A DNA stretch of 64,000 nt. Origin: Viola odorata (Eukaryota; Streptophyta; Magnoliopsida; Malpighiales; Violaceae). Location of the stretch: the NCBI GenBank assembly GCA_963691705.1, contig OY829544.1:9121501-9185500 (forward strand). The letters are read 5' to 3'. Made by a program: the position numbers and the translations under genes. The notes under the pieces are model-generated. The model had not been told where the DNA came from and did not search any database. It was given only the letters and a program-made list of their open reading frames with translations. Shown here in pieces: positions 54,264-64,000 of the stretch (within the stretch, counting starts at the first letter, position 1; every line of letters begins with the position of its first letter).

Positions 54264-54810
54264 TTGGAGGCAAACACGGCACTATCATCTACTCTCTGCC
54301 TTCCCTTCCCTTTCCCTTTCCCTTTCCCTTTCCTTCCCTTCCTATATCTCTCTGCATCCAGCCTCTGTTCCTCTCATTGCATTTATGATTCTTCTCTCCA
54401 CCTTTTATTTCTTTTCGTGTATATTAACCGATCTAGATTCCCACACACATTGCACTGTTACCCACAGCCATTGATTAATTTATTTCTTTGCTTAGATTGC
54501 AAAGAAAAAGAAAAGACAAAGTGTCCTAAAACGCTTCCTCTCATTCCCAAAAAAGTGTTCTTGATAAGAAAAACAAAAACCCAAATCGAAAAAAGGGAAA
54601 AAAGGAACACACCTTCTCAATCTCTGGTTATCTATGGTTGGTGGGTTTCTGTGATTTTTTTTTTCCTCTGGAGAGAAAAGGGATAGGTACAGATAACCGT
54701 TTGGCCTGTAATTAGTGAGTTCTTGTACGGTTTGGTTATTGGTATTTCAATATAAGAGCAGAGAAGAGCAGGGGAGGTTAGAGGAGAAGGGTGTGGGGAT
54801 TTAGCAAGCA
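54264..54810 (+). promoter_or_regulatory. Promoter and 5' UTR of the HGSNAT-like gene
   Basis: Contains a pyrimidine microsatellite (CCCTTT repeats at about 54299-54340), common in plant core promoters and leaders. A 7-codon-long upstream ORF (ATG at 54634, TGA ending 54654) precedes the start codon. The 140-codon open frame starting at 54264 is non-ATG and is leader sequence. Confidence 0.45.
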
Positions 54811-57800
54811 ATGGCAAGGACAAGGGCAATGGAGGATAGGAAATCTACCAGAAGAGAAGATATGGAGTTGTCTCTCCGAATGGAGGAGGATTGCGAAGAG
54901 GGTCATGGTGGTGGTGAAAAATTGGTGACAATGGAAGAAAGAAAATCTTTAATCCTTCCTACAAGTACCAAGCAGCAGCAGCAGAAACCAAAGCAGCCGC
55001 AGCCGCAATCGCAGCGTCTAGTGTCCCTTGATGTTTTTCGTGGGCTCACTGTTGCGGTAATCGATCTCTCCATCTGTCTCCTCCTCCCTTCCTCTGTTCA
55101 TTGGTTTTTGGTCTACACGGATTAAATCCAGGAAAAATACTGTTTTTGTGTGCAAATTTCCTTACTTTTGATAGACCATATTGTCTTAATCTTGTTCTGT
55201 TCTGGGTTTCTAGCTGTTTTGGTCCCTTAATTTGCCATTAATGACTTGTCATAACTTCTCAAGGAAGAACACCAAAAGCTCCACCCACCAAGGCACCAAC
55301 CTCTACCGTCTTTTTGATTATTTTATTTTGATCAAAGATTATAGTAATATTTATATATGGTTAATGATGATGATTACTTCCACTTCTACAAGAACGATTG
55401 GTTTTGAGTAGAGATCTGTTTTTTCCCATGATAAACAATGAACACATTGCTTACTGGAGAGGAAAACTAAAGGGTCCTATCATTTAGTGTAGTTATTATT
55501 ACTTTTTTCCAAAGATCAGGAAAGATGAAAAGGAAAACACTTTCAGTTTCTGCATTTACTTCCATTTATAGTACTCAATTTTCCGTTATCTTCTCCTCCC
55601 AACTCGCACAGAAAAGTGATTTATTTTAGTATTAGTCTATACTTGTTTTTTTCCTTTCTAAATTAAGACTGATATTTCTGGAAAATTTCCTCCAATTCCA
55701 TCAACCTTGGCTATACGTGTTAGTACAACTATGTTGACCAGGAAACAGGCACCATTTGGCATGGATAGATGGAACTTTTTTTTTTTGGATCGGGCATAGA
55801 TGGAACCTTGCGTGAGAGAATCCAGCCATGTTTATTTACTCAAATCTGCTGCACATTCAATTCTGGCATGAATACATTGATGTGACAAATACTAGTATAA
55901 AGTTATTGTGGAAGACAGCTTGCGTAGCTCTTTCCCTTTTTAATTTTTATTTGTCTTCTGCTTCAATCTGTCCTCTGGCTACTGAGATGACCTCAAGATA
56001 GCAGTAGGACTGACTTAGAATTGAATGGCCACCAACTGGAGATATTATATAGTAGTATGATTTTCCCTTTTTAATCAGGTTACAGCCTTTCCTTCATCAT
56101 TTATTGGTTTTACACACCAGAACAGAACAATCATTCACAATTGCCTAGCTTCCAATTGAATGAGAAAGATAGCAGATTTATGGGACAAGCAAAAATATAC
56201 TGGTTTAACTAGTGGTACTTTGTCTCTAGCACTCTGTCCTCTATTTGCAGCTATATGCCAGTAACCAATGAAATTCAAGAACAAACAATGGATGCCCTTT
56301 TCTTCTTGAACTGAACAGTGATGTCATGAATGTTAAAGGCTTTTATGTTCTATTAGTTATAGGAAGTAAGAGGATATTTTGGTCTTTAGACCCGGTAACA
56401 AAAGTTTAAACTTGGTTAATTTTTTAAAATTCAAATTGAAACCAAGCCTGGAAAAAGATTAAATAATCATATCTTATGATTAAGGTACATGCAAGCTAGC
56501 AGTAAATGACTTTTGCAAGCATTTATTTTGAAGGTCAAAACTGTTTTTCTTATGTAATGCTGGCATGATTTTCGTAGTATCAAGAAGCTGTTAGGATGTT
56601 TTCGGTGGATATGATGTCTGTAGATGGTTTTGACTTTTAGTTGATTACGTAGTGGTCATCAAGCAATGAGAAATGACCAAGTACGAGGCCTTTTTTTTTC
56701 ATGTGATGGAGTTTTGACTTCTGTTGTACATGCACAATTTAACCTATTAACACGTAGTTTTATGTTTTCTCCTCGTTGATGCATGCAGCTAATGATACTT
56801 GTTGATGATGCTGGTGGAGTTATACCTGCGATTAATCATTCACCATGGAATGGAGTTACACTAGCTGATTTTGTCATGCCATTTTTCCTCTTTATTGTTG
56901 GTGTTTCACTTGCTCTTACGTACAAGGTATTTCTTGCTTCAGAAGTTTATCGTTGTTACGTAAAGCATTCAAACTATGGCCTCAAGCTGTGAATTAGAAG
57001 ATTTTTATAATACCTTGTTGGATTTATTCAACCATGTTATAAAGCTTGTAATGTGTTATAACCATCTCTATTGATCACATTGCTGACTGTGTACTGGTTC
57101 CATACAGAAACTGTCATGCCAATTTGTTGCGACAAGAAAAGCAGTACTCCGAGGACTCAAGCTTCTAATTTTAGGCATCTTTCTCCAAGGTTCTTTTCAA
57201 GGCTTCAACTCTTGGATATTGTACTCCTGTTGAGGCTTGTGTGGCTATGCTGCAGCATATTTCATGTAGTATAGTCAAGTGACATCTTATGCAAAGTCCA
57301 CTTTGGAATATACACATTTATGTGACTATGTACTTAATATTTGCCATCTCTCCCTTCCAGGTGGTTTTTTCCATGGCATACGTAGCCTAACCTATGGAGT
57401 TGATCTCAGTCAAATAAGATTGATGGGTATTTTACAGGTATTCTCTTCAACTTTTCTGATTATTTACTGCATAAGGGACAGTGATAATAAAGCTAAGCTA
57501 TTGCTTGTTTGCTCCAGCAGATCTGTTGCTGAAGTTTGTTTTTTGATGTTTCCTCATAAGGATTGGCTTTTTTTTGGCTACCTGGCTCATGTTCTTTAGC
57601 CATTTTTAATTGGTCCAGTGTCCATTTAAATTCACAAACTGCATTTGCCCTAGATAAAACGTGCTATTCTTTACCCTTTTTTTTTGCCTTTCCAGAGAAT
57701 AGCCATAGCATATCTAGTCGGAGCATTGTGTGAGATTTGGCTTAAAGGTGATGAACACGTTAGTTCACCATCATCTGCGGTGAAGAAATATAAATTTCAA

Positions 57801-59851
57801 TGGTGAGTATTTATTTCTTGCTTTCTTACTTAGGTTTCTGGTGTTGATCTGCTCTAAAGTAATCAAACAATTCTTATCTATTGTTGATGTAAGCCTGTTT
57901 CTGGCTCTTGTCCTTGTCTTGGTGTGATTTAATTTGCTTGATTCAAATATCCAACCGCTCATAGGTTTACATCAACTTGATTAATTAATGTCAAATCATC
58001 TGGTAAAATATGTGAGATCACACACTCATAGATATGGTTATCAGGAACTAAGATTTCATTCCTTTTCAAGAAGACAACTTCTGTAAGAAAGTTATACATG
58101 AAAAGTGGTTAAGAGTTTCGTGTTCCTAGTTTTGCATTTCAGGAATTTCTTTTGAAGTTGTACTGCCAGAATTTTGTCATATTTAATTGGTCTCCAATTC
58201 TCTGTCAGGGCTGTGGCGCTGGTTATTATTGTTACTTATCTTGGCTTGTTATACGGCTTGAAAGTTCCTGACTGGGAGTACCAGATACCAGAAGCCTCTT
58301 CTGTCACCCCAAAGAGTTTTTCAGTGAGTTTCTTGCAAACCTTTTCTCCTCCTGATGTATTGTTGTAAATGTATTGCTTGCTCACCAGATCTCATTTGTT
58401 TTTCTCTTTTGCCCCTCAAAGGTGAAATGTCAAGTAAGGGGTGATACAGGACCAGCATGTAATGCTGTTGGAATGATTGATCGTACATTATTTGGAATTC
58501 AACACCTGTATAGAAAGCCAATCTATGCACGGACCAAGGTACTTGCTCTTTTTATAGTCTCTTACTCTGCTTTGCTCAAGTACTGGCATTAACTAACCTT
58601 TATCGCGTATCTAGGGGATCTGTCTCTTCCATTCAACTTTATTACAAGCTTCTAATTTGCTCAGTGGTTCTGCTTTATTGTACTTTTTATAGTATAGATT
58701 TTCATATTACTTCTTTTACTGCTTTACTTTTTGCAAAGAAAACATTGGAATCATTGAAATTATTATTATTCTCCTTTGAACAGGAATGCAGTGTTAATTC
58801 CCCAGATTATGGCCCACCGCCTCCTGATGCTCCTTCATGGTGTCATGCCCCTTTCGATCCAGAGGGACTTCTGAGGTTTGTTGACAAACTTCTTTCTGCT
58901 TCTCACTTTATCAATACTTAAGGAAGCATAAGATGAGAATTTCATTGATATGAGGGTCAATCATCAGTAAATCAAATCGATCTAGATAGATTCTAGTAGC
59001 AGCCTAGTGTCGAAAGTTTTTTTCTTGTATGCCATACTTTGAATTTTTCATTCTGATCTTTGTACTTTGGCATTGTAGTTCAGTAATGGCCATAGTTACC
59101 TGCTTAGTTGGCTTGCAATATGGACACATCATCATCCATTTCAAGGTGATAACCAATAAATTTTCCTCTCGCAGATTGCTTACCTCTATTTCCACTGTTA
59201 TTTCCACGTAGCTAATTTTCTCCGCTTGACCACTTGCAGGACCAATGGGATAGAATCCTTTACTGGATTATACCATCTGCATGCCTTACCGTCGTGGGCA
59301 TGGCCATGGACTTTTTTGGTAAGTAGGTCATATGAACAACTCAGATATTTATTTCAGTAAATGTAATAGCTATGATAGTCCAGTTTTATCTTACCACTAA
59401 TCCTTCATATAGGAATGCATGTCAACAAGGCTCTTTACTCGCTTAGTTACACATTCCTCACTGCTGGTGCATCTGGCCTCCTGTTTGTTGGAATCTACAT
59501 TCTGGTTGGTTTACTTGTCTGTTATTTCCGCGCTAGGCATTACATAGTGTAAATCTTCTTCTGCGACCTAGTAATAACAATCCCCTTTTCTACAGGTTGA
59601 TGTGTGTGGATATCGACGCATGACTTTCGTTTTTGAATGGATGGGAAAGCATGCATTGATGATTTATGTACTTGCGGCCTGCAACATTTTCCCTCTTATC
59701 CTGCAGGGATTTTATTGGAAGACACCAGACAACAACTTTGTATACTCTCTCTCTCCTGTTTTCCTATTTTGTTTCACATCGTTCTTTTAGACCGAACCCT
59801 CATGAATTTTTTAACCCTTGACAGTTGCGATTAATTGGAATTGGAAGATGA
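54811..59851 (+). CDS. Heparan-alpha-glucosaminide N-acetyltransferase-like membrane protein (DUF1624/DUF5009)
   Basis: Thirteen exons join in frame: 54811-55056, 56789-56926, 57108-57189, 57361-57437, 57696-57802, 58209-58323, 58422-58538, 58784-58875, 59079-59145, 59240-59318, 59413-59504, 59596-59739 and 59825-59851, giving 460 residues. A Gln-rich cytosolic N-terminus leads to the signature RLVSLDVFRGLTVALMILVDDAGGVIPAINHSPWNGVTLADFVMPFFLFIVGVSLALTYK. The His of NHSPWNG aligns with the acetyl-carrying histidine of human HGSNAT. About ten membrane helices follow; luminal PDYGPPPPDAPSWCHAPFDPEGLL and CGYRRMTFVFEWMGKHALMIYVLAACNIFPLILQGFYW are also family landmarks. The human enzyme acetylates lysosomal heparan; the plant substrate is not known, since plants lack heparan. 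Complete; a long first intron of 1.7 kb. Confidence 0.92.
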
Positions 59852-60332
59852 AACAGTGCAGGCTGGCGAATTGCGGCAGCTTCGGATTTACATTTTTTAT
59901 AGCTAGGTTATTGTCTACAGTTTCATCCCTTGCTAAACCTCACCGTATTGTTCTACCGCGATTAGCTGTATATGATTATAGAGAATGTCTACTTAGTATC
60001 TTTGTACAATAGGGGCAGAAAGATCTTCATAACTCTGTTTCGATGCAGATTTATATGCTCACCTATATGTATATATGGTCTATTTTTTTGAGAATTGGAA
60101 AGACTCGTATGTAAATTACTCTTTTTAATTAAATATCCAACATTTTACTATTATTGTTGTAAACAACATCATCAAGAACTCACTCTAAAACCAAATCAAT
60201 TTAATTATTAAAAGAAGATTCTTGTGTTGCAGTATCAAAACAAATACTGTGATAACACAAAATGCGAAAAGAAAACTATGGCAGATGAGATACTTGAACA
60301 AAGTGGCCAGGATGCCAGTGGACGAGCAGGAA
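59852..60332. other. Convergent 3' region of HGSNAT-like and DUF247 genes
   Basis: 480 bp hold both 3' UTRs. AATAAA-like signals are not clear; 'tattaaaagaag' near 60207 may serve the minus gene. Nothing else seen. Confidence 0.4.
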
Positions 60333-61893
60333 TCAGAAATGGTGGTGGTGCGATACCCTCGGGGGGTGCATTGGAGGAGGAGGAGGAGGAGGTGGAGGAG
60401 GTAGAGGAGGAGGTGCCATGGGAACTGCAGGCTCGCTCGGTTGGTAAGACATAATTGTGTATACGGTTTGAATGATGGTGAGAGCGAAAAGCACAAGCGC
60501 AGCCAGAAGAGAGAGAATAGCCCACGGATTGGTGAAATAAGTATGAATCAGATTCGCGCGCCACGCATTCCAAGGTTTCCCGCAATACACACTGACCTGC
60601 TTGTGCACATGATACAAGCTACTATCCGGATCTACAGTGATATCCTTTGATAAAGAATTGAACAGTTTGGCTACAGCTTCGTCGCTACCCACGGCATTCT
60701 GAATGATCCCTCTTGAGTGTAAAAGCGCGACATCCCTCACATTGTCGATGACGCTGTCCATGAAGAAGACGTACGATGTTACATCGTTTCCTGCGCCGAC
60801 ATGGTAGCGCTCGAACGCCATCAGATTCAGCAGGACTGATTCTGTGGTATCATCAACTATAATGAGTGGAAGCTTGAGTACTCCACGATGGAATGAGATG
60901 TCTTTGAAGCTTTTACTTCTGCTTCTCTTGAGCCTGATTCCAGCTTCATCGAGTTCTGCTGCAGAACGAACAGTTGCATTGCTGTCTATGTACCGACGAG
61001 CTTGCATTGCCGATCGCTCCTTCTTCTTTCTTGGTTGTTCCTGAAGCTGGACTTTCCTATACAAATCCAAAACATGCAAGCAATTTCCTATACGTGAAAC
61101 AGGCGTGTTAGGCGAGCAGTAATTCAGGATGAGCCTGTTGACATACTCTTCTCCCTGCACAGAAACATTGTAAATTCCGCGAAGTGAATAATAAGCAGTC
61201 AAGTCATTCTTGATCTAGTTATATTTGATTACATAGTACCAATACCTTCCCGCCATCGCTTTCAACTGCAACAAGCTGGCGGAGAACCAACAATGGGAGT
61301 TGATTTTCGAGCATCAGCATGTCACGCCAGATGTACGGAATGGTGCATAGCTTCCCATGGCTGCTAAAAACCGGATCAGCAGCAGCATAGTCATCCTGGT
61401 CGTGGCTAGAAAACCGCAAGATTTCAAGAATAAAGCAGCCATCAAGCATCATCAGTTGGAGAAACTTAGCATCATCCTGCCATGAGTTATCGAGCTGATC
61501 ATACGCGTCTTTCAAATCGTGCACTACCTCATTCAGAGCTTTAACGAACGGCTGCAGAGGTTTACCTGCTCTCCTTAGGAAGTAAAGAAGAGCTCGCTGC
61601 TTATGTTCCTCCATTGGCTTCAGATGATCAGCGTCGTGATGATAAGGGCCGAAAGACACGGTCTGAGGATGGAAGGCTCCTTTGTTCTGCGCTAAGACAG
61701 GAGCAGGAATTTTGTAGATTGAGCGCTTCTTCCACGACACATTTTTCATGGAAGCCTCAGCCAAGCTCTGCAGATGAGCAGAAGTGGTTTCGATGAGCAA
61801 TCGGGTTTCCTCCATTGTCACTTGCTCAAAATGATTTCTTGGTACAGATGGGGACGAGTCTCGTTGTTTATAAGCCAGGGGACCCAAAAGCAT
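60333..61893 (-). CDS. DUF247 membrane protein with proline/histidine C-terminal tail
   Basis: Two exons (61893-61246 and 61154-60333) join in frame to 489 residues. DUF247 landmarks are IYKIPAPVLAQNKGAFHPQTVSFGPYHHDADHLKPMEEHKQRALLYFL, FLQLMMLDGCFILEIL, IWRDMLMLENQLPLLVLRQL, the KLPLIIVDDTTESVLLNLMAFE block, YVFFMDSVIDNVRDVALLHSRGII, and one TM helix near the end (NPWAILSLLAALVLFALTIIQTVYTI). After the helix comes PPPLPPPPPPPPPPMHPP and a terminal run of four His before Phe, which is not usual for the family. The first ATG is uncertain: ATG 61815 (MEETRLLIETTSAHL) would give 463 residues and looks more like the family start, and short uORFs precede both. DUF247 proteins are plasma-membrane proteins; some grass members act in self-incompatibility, but no such role can be inferred here. 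Confidence 0.85.
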
Positions 61894-63148
61894 CCATGAC
61901 TGTCTCCATTGCTTCACAGACAAGAAAATTGATATCGCATTGGAAGTTCCTTCCTTTGTTTCACTAATGCAAAAAGGCTAAAGCTCAGATTCTTGCTTTG
62001 GTTAGGCAACAATGATGAGATTATAAAGCCAAAAGGACTAGGATTCCCACGTGAGTCAGTCAGTCACGATGATAACATCTACTGCTGAAAGTTTCATTTT
62101 TGGACAAAAACTAAAATGAAAGGTAAGATAGTAACGATTCCTTTCGTGCTAACCCGAAAAGCCGCAGTACAAGCTGCTAAGCAAGTAAGAGAAGGTAACA
62201 TTTGTTGAAGTGTGAATCTTAAGGTGCAAAAGTATTTGTTTTACACTTTTTTTCTCCAATGCCATTGCTCGAATTAGACTCCTACTCGGAATGTGCGGCA
62301 AGGAAAATCCAAGAGACTCAAGAGACTGCCAAGAAAAGGAATGGCAGAAGTTTGTGGGGGAAGTAAGAGGTTAGCTTTGGTTAGCAATAGAACTGCAATT
62401 GAGTAACTTAACATTGCACTACGTGCAAGTTCCAGTTATTCCAATTTTCATCGTGTTCAAGATAAACCCGTACAAATTTTGCATTTAAAAAAATTAGATT
62501 CAAATTGAAACTACATTGTACAAGTGCTCCTAACAGAATGAAACTGTGTAATAAGTTTTAAGCTCACAAAAACAATACAACAAAGCACAAGCATGCCACC
62601 AGATCAAATTGACTTTTCACAGACCTGATTCATGTGATATCATGAATGCACAACACATGCACAGAAAAGCGACAAGATAATTAGCCCATTGTTCAACCAA
62701 TCCTGATATAGGAGTAAACTCGATCTTCTCTACTGGCATGAAGAGACATTTCACCATGCACACTGAGCAAATAAAAAAAAAAACAAGCAGCAATTCCTAA
62801 ACGAAGCAAACCCATGAAGTGAAAATGATGCAGCAACCCTCACACACGAAGCTAAAATAACAAGACTGTGAGACATTTCTGAACTAAACTAGCAATTCAA
62901 CACACCATTCTGAAGTTACTTCACAGTACACACCAACACTAGATTAAATAAGCAGATTTAAACTACAAAACACGAATGCAGTCACCGATGGAAATATCCC
63001 AACAAGCAAAACCACACTACAATATGTAGAGAAACCAAACATAACTGAATCCATTTGATTTAACAAAATTAAAGCAAGCAATCCAAAAACATAATCCTGA
63101 GGAGTACATAAACCAAAATCCATACTCTACTGTAGCAACACAAAGAAA
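61894..63148. other. DUF247 promoter and RPL21 3' UTR
   Basis: On the minus strand, GGCTTTATAATC at about 62020 could be a TATA box for the DUF247 gene. Between it and the start there are short uORFs (ATG at about 61944, and ATG at about 61907, 13 codons). 62200-63148 is AT-rich without genes and includes the RPL21 3' UTR. Confidence 0.4.
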
Positions 63149-63760
63149 TTAATAACCGCCCTTGAGATCATTGACCACATCATAAGGAATAGGAGTGACA
63201 GTTTCAATAGTGGCACCTCCAACCATAAAACCTGGCTTAGGACCTTCTGGTTGCCTCTTCGTGCTAATCTTTTCACCACGAGCTTTCGCCTCAGCCTTCA
63301 GCTTATCATTGTTGATCTTCCTCAACTTGAAGTCCTCCCTGCACCTGGATGGCAAGACGTGCTCCACTCGCACATGAATCCTCTTCCCAATAATCCTATT
63401 ACCAACCTACGGCCACCACACAGCCAAAAACGCAATCAAATTAACAGAAACCCTAACATTTCTAGTCCAAACAAATGAAACATAAAGATCAAAAATTGAT
63501 AGATGGGTGTTTGAATTGGGGACCTGTTTGTTGACGACGACGCCGATGGCGCGCTTGGTGACGTTCCAGACGCGTCCGGTGCGGCCATGGTAGAACTTGT
63601 GCGGCATACCCTTGTGAATGGCACCGTTTACCTTGACGTCGACATAGTCGCCGACCTTGTAGGTCCTGAGGTAGGTGGTGAGGGGGATGTAACCCTTCTT
63701 CCTGAATGCACGAGCAAAGAGATCTCTGGTTCTTGACCGCACACCATGACCTGCAGGCAT
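63149..63760 (-). CDS. RPL21: 60S ribosomal protein L21 (eL21)
   Basis: Two exons (63760-63524 and 63406-63149) join in phase 0 to 164 residues, the standard plant length. Residues 1-79: [79 protein letters not shown]. Exon 2: [26 protein letters not shown] through [30 protein letters not shown]. The protein is an SH3-like component of the 60S subunit near the 5S rRNA and central protuberance. The start is fixed by the conserved [15 protein letters not shown]. No lesions. Confidence 0.97.
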
Positions 63761-64000
63761 CTTTCCTAATCTTCTTCTCTCCGCCGCTGCTGCTTACTGC
63801 TTTGCTGCTTACTGCGAAGAAAGAACGATGAAATTGTTATTTCTTCGCGTTTTATACCATCTTCGGAATCTAGGGTTAGAGCATTTTTTTCCTCTCCCCG
63901 TTCATGTGGGGCTGCGCGTGGGCTTCTTATTGGGCTTTTTTCCCGAATAGGTTTAGAGCCTTGCAATGGGTTTATCCAAACGGCCCAGAATCCAACTTGG
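63761..64000 (-). promoter_or_regulatory. RPL21 promoter (TATA, telo-box, site II motifs)
   Basis: On the minus strand: TATAAAACG with TATAAA at 63856-63851, an AACCCTA telo-box at 63877-63871, and site II type motifs at 63919-63924, 63931-63936 (TGGGCT) and 63983-63988 (GGCCCA). The spacing is the same as the L10 gene in this window: telo-box just upstream of TATA and site II farther out. Confidence 0.75.

Noticed and set aside
54264..54686. 140-codon frame before the HGSNAT-like gene
   Set aside because: Starts without ATG, consists of pyrimidine repeat and leader sequence, and ends before the conserved start.

Overview
This is a nuclear segment of a flowering plant, almost certainly a eudicot. 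Genes have many short GT-AG introns, AT-rich spacers and plant-specific families (ERD6-like sugar carriers, DUF247, LBD, RAD52-like organellar proteins). Ribosomal protein promoters carry telo-box and site II motifs. An asterid or Lamiales source would fit my impression of the proteins, but I cannot prove that from the sequence.

Left third (1-28 kb): a conserved housekeeping block with a transposon and decayed genes at its edge. In order: an ABC1K-type kinase pseudogene (-); a non-autonomous hAT element that has captured exons of a casein kinase 1 gene; an NBS-LRR-type LRR relic (-); a RAD52-like organellar DNA-binding protein (-); an ER SIL1/Fes1-type Hsp70 nucleotide exchange factor (-) divergent from U2 snRNP A' (+); a membrane-anchored START protein (+) convergent with ribosomal protein L10 (-); an ERD6-like sugar transporter with 18 exons (-); and release factor eRF1 (-). 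I rebuilt exon structures for the intact genes from splice sites and checked that all exons join in frame.

Middle (28-47 kb): accessory DNA. It holds an aldo-keto reductase pseudogene, a rearranged cluster of LBD (LOB-domain) gene copies, and a 7.8-kb Ty3/gypsy element (CRM-like chromovirus) with a perfect 5-bp target duplication. The element sits inside one arm of a near-perfect LBD inverted repeat. A long-TIR MULE (9-bp TSD), a Harbinger-like MITE, a Helitron helicase relic and a Stowaway MITE follow. The LBD palindrome could fold into a hairpin of roughly 600 bp and is the best candidate here for a new small-RNA locus.

Right part (47-64 kb): single-exon ASHR2-type SET/MYND methyltransferase (+), a gene-poor 5-kb spacer, a 13-exon HGSNAT-like membrane acetyltransferase (+), a convergent DUF247 gene with an unusual proline/histidine tail (-), and ribosomal protein L21 (-) with its promoter at the window edge.

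The functional genes do not form one pathway. They are mainly translation (eRF1, L10, L21), splicing (U2A'), organelle genome maintenance, ER folding and transport genes that happen to be neighbours. Annotation is by reading alone; no database search or transcript evidence was available.
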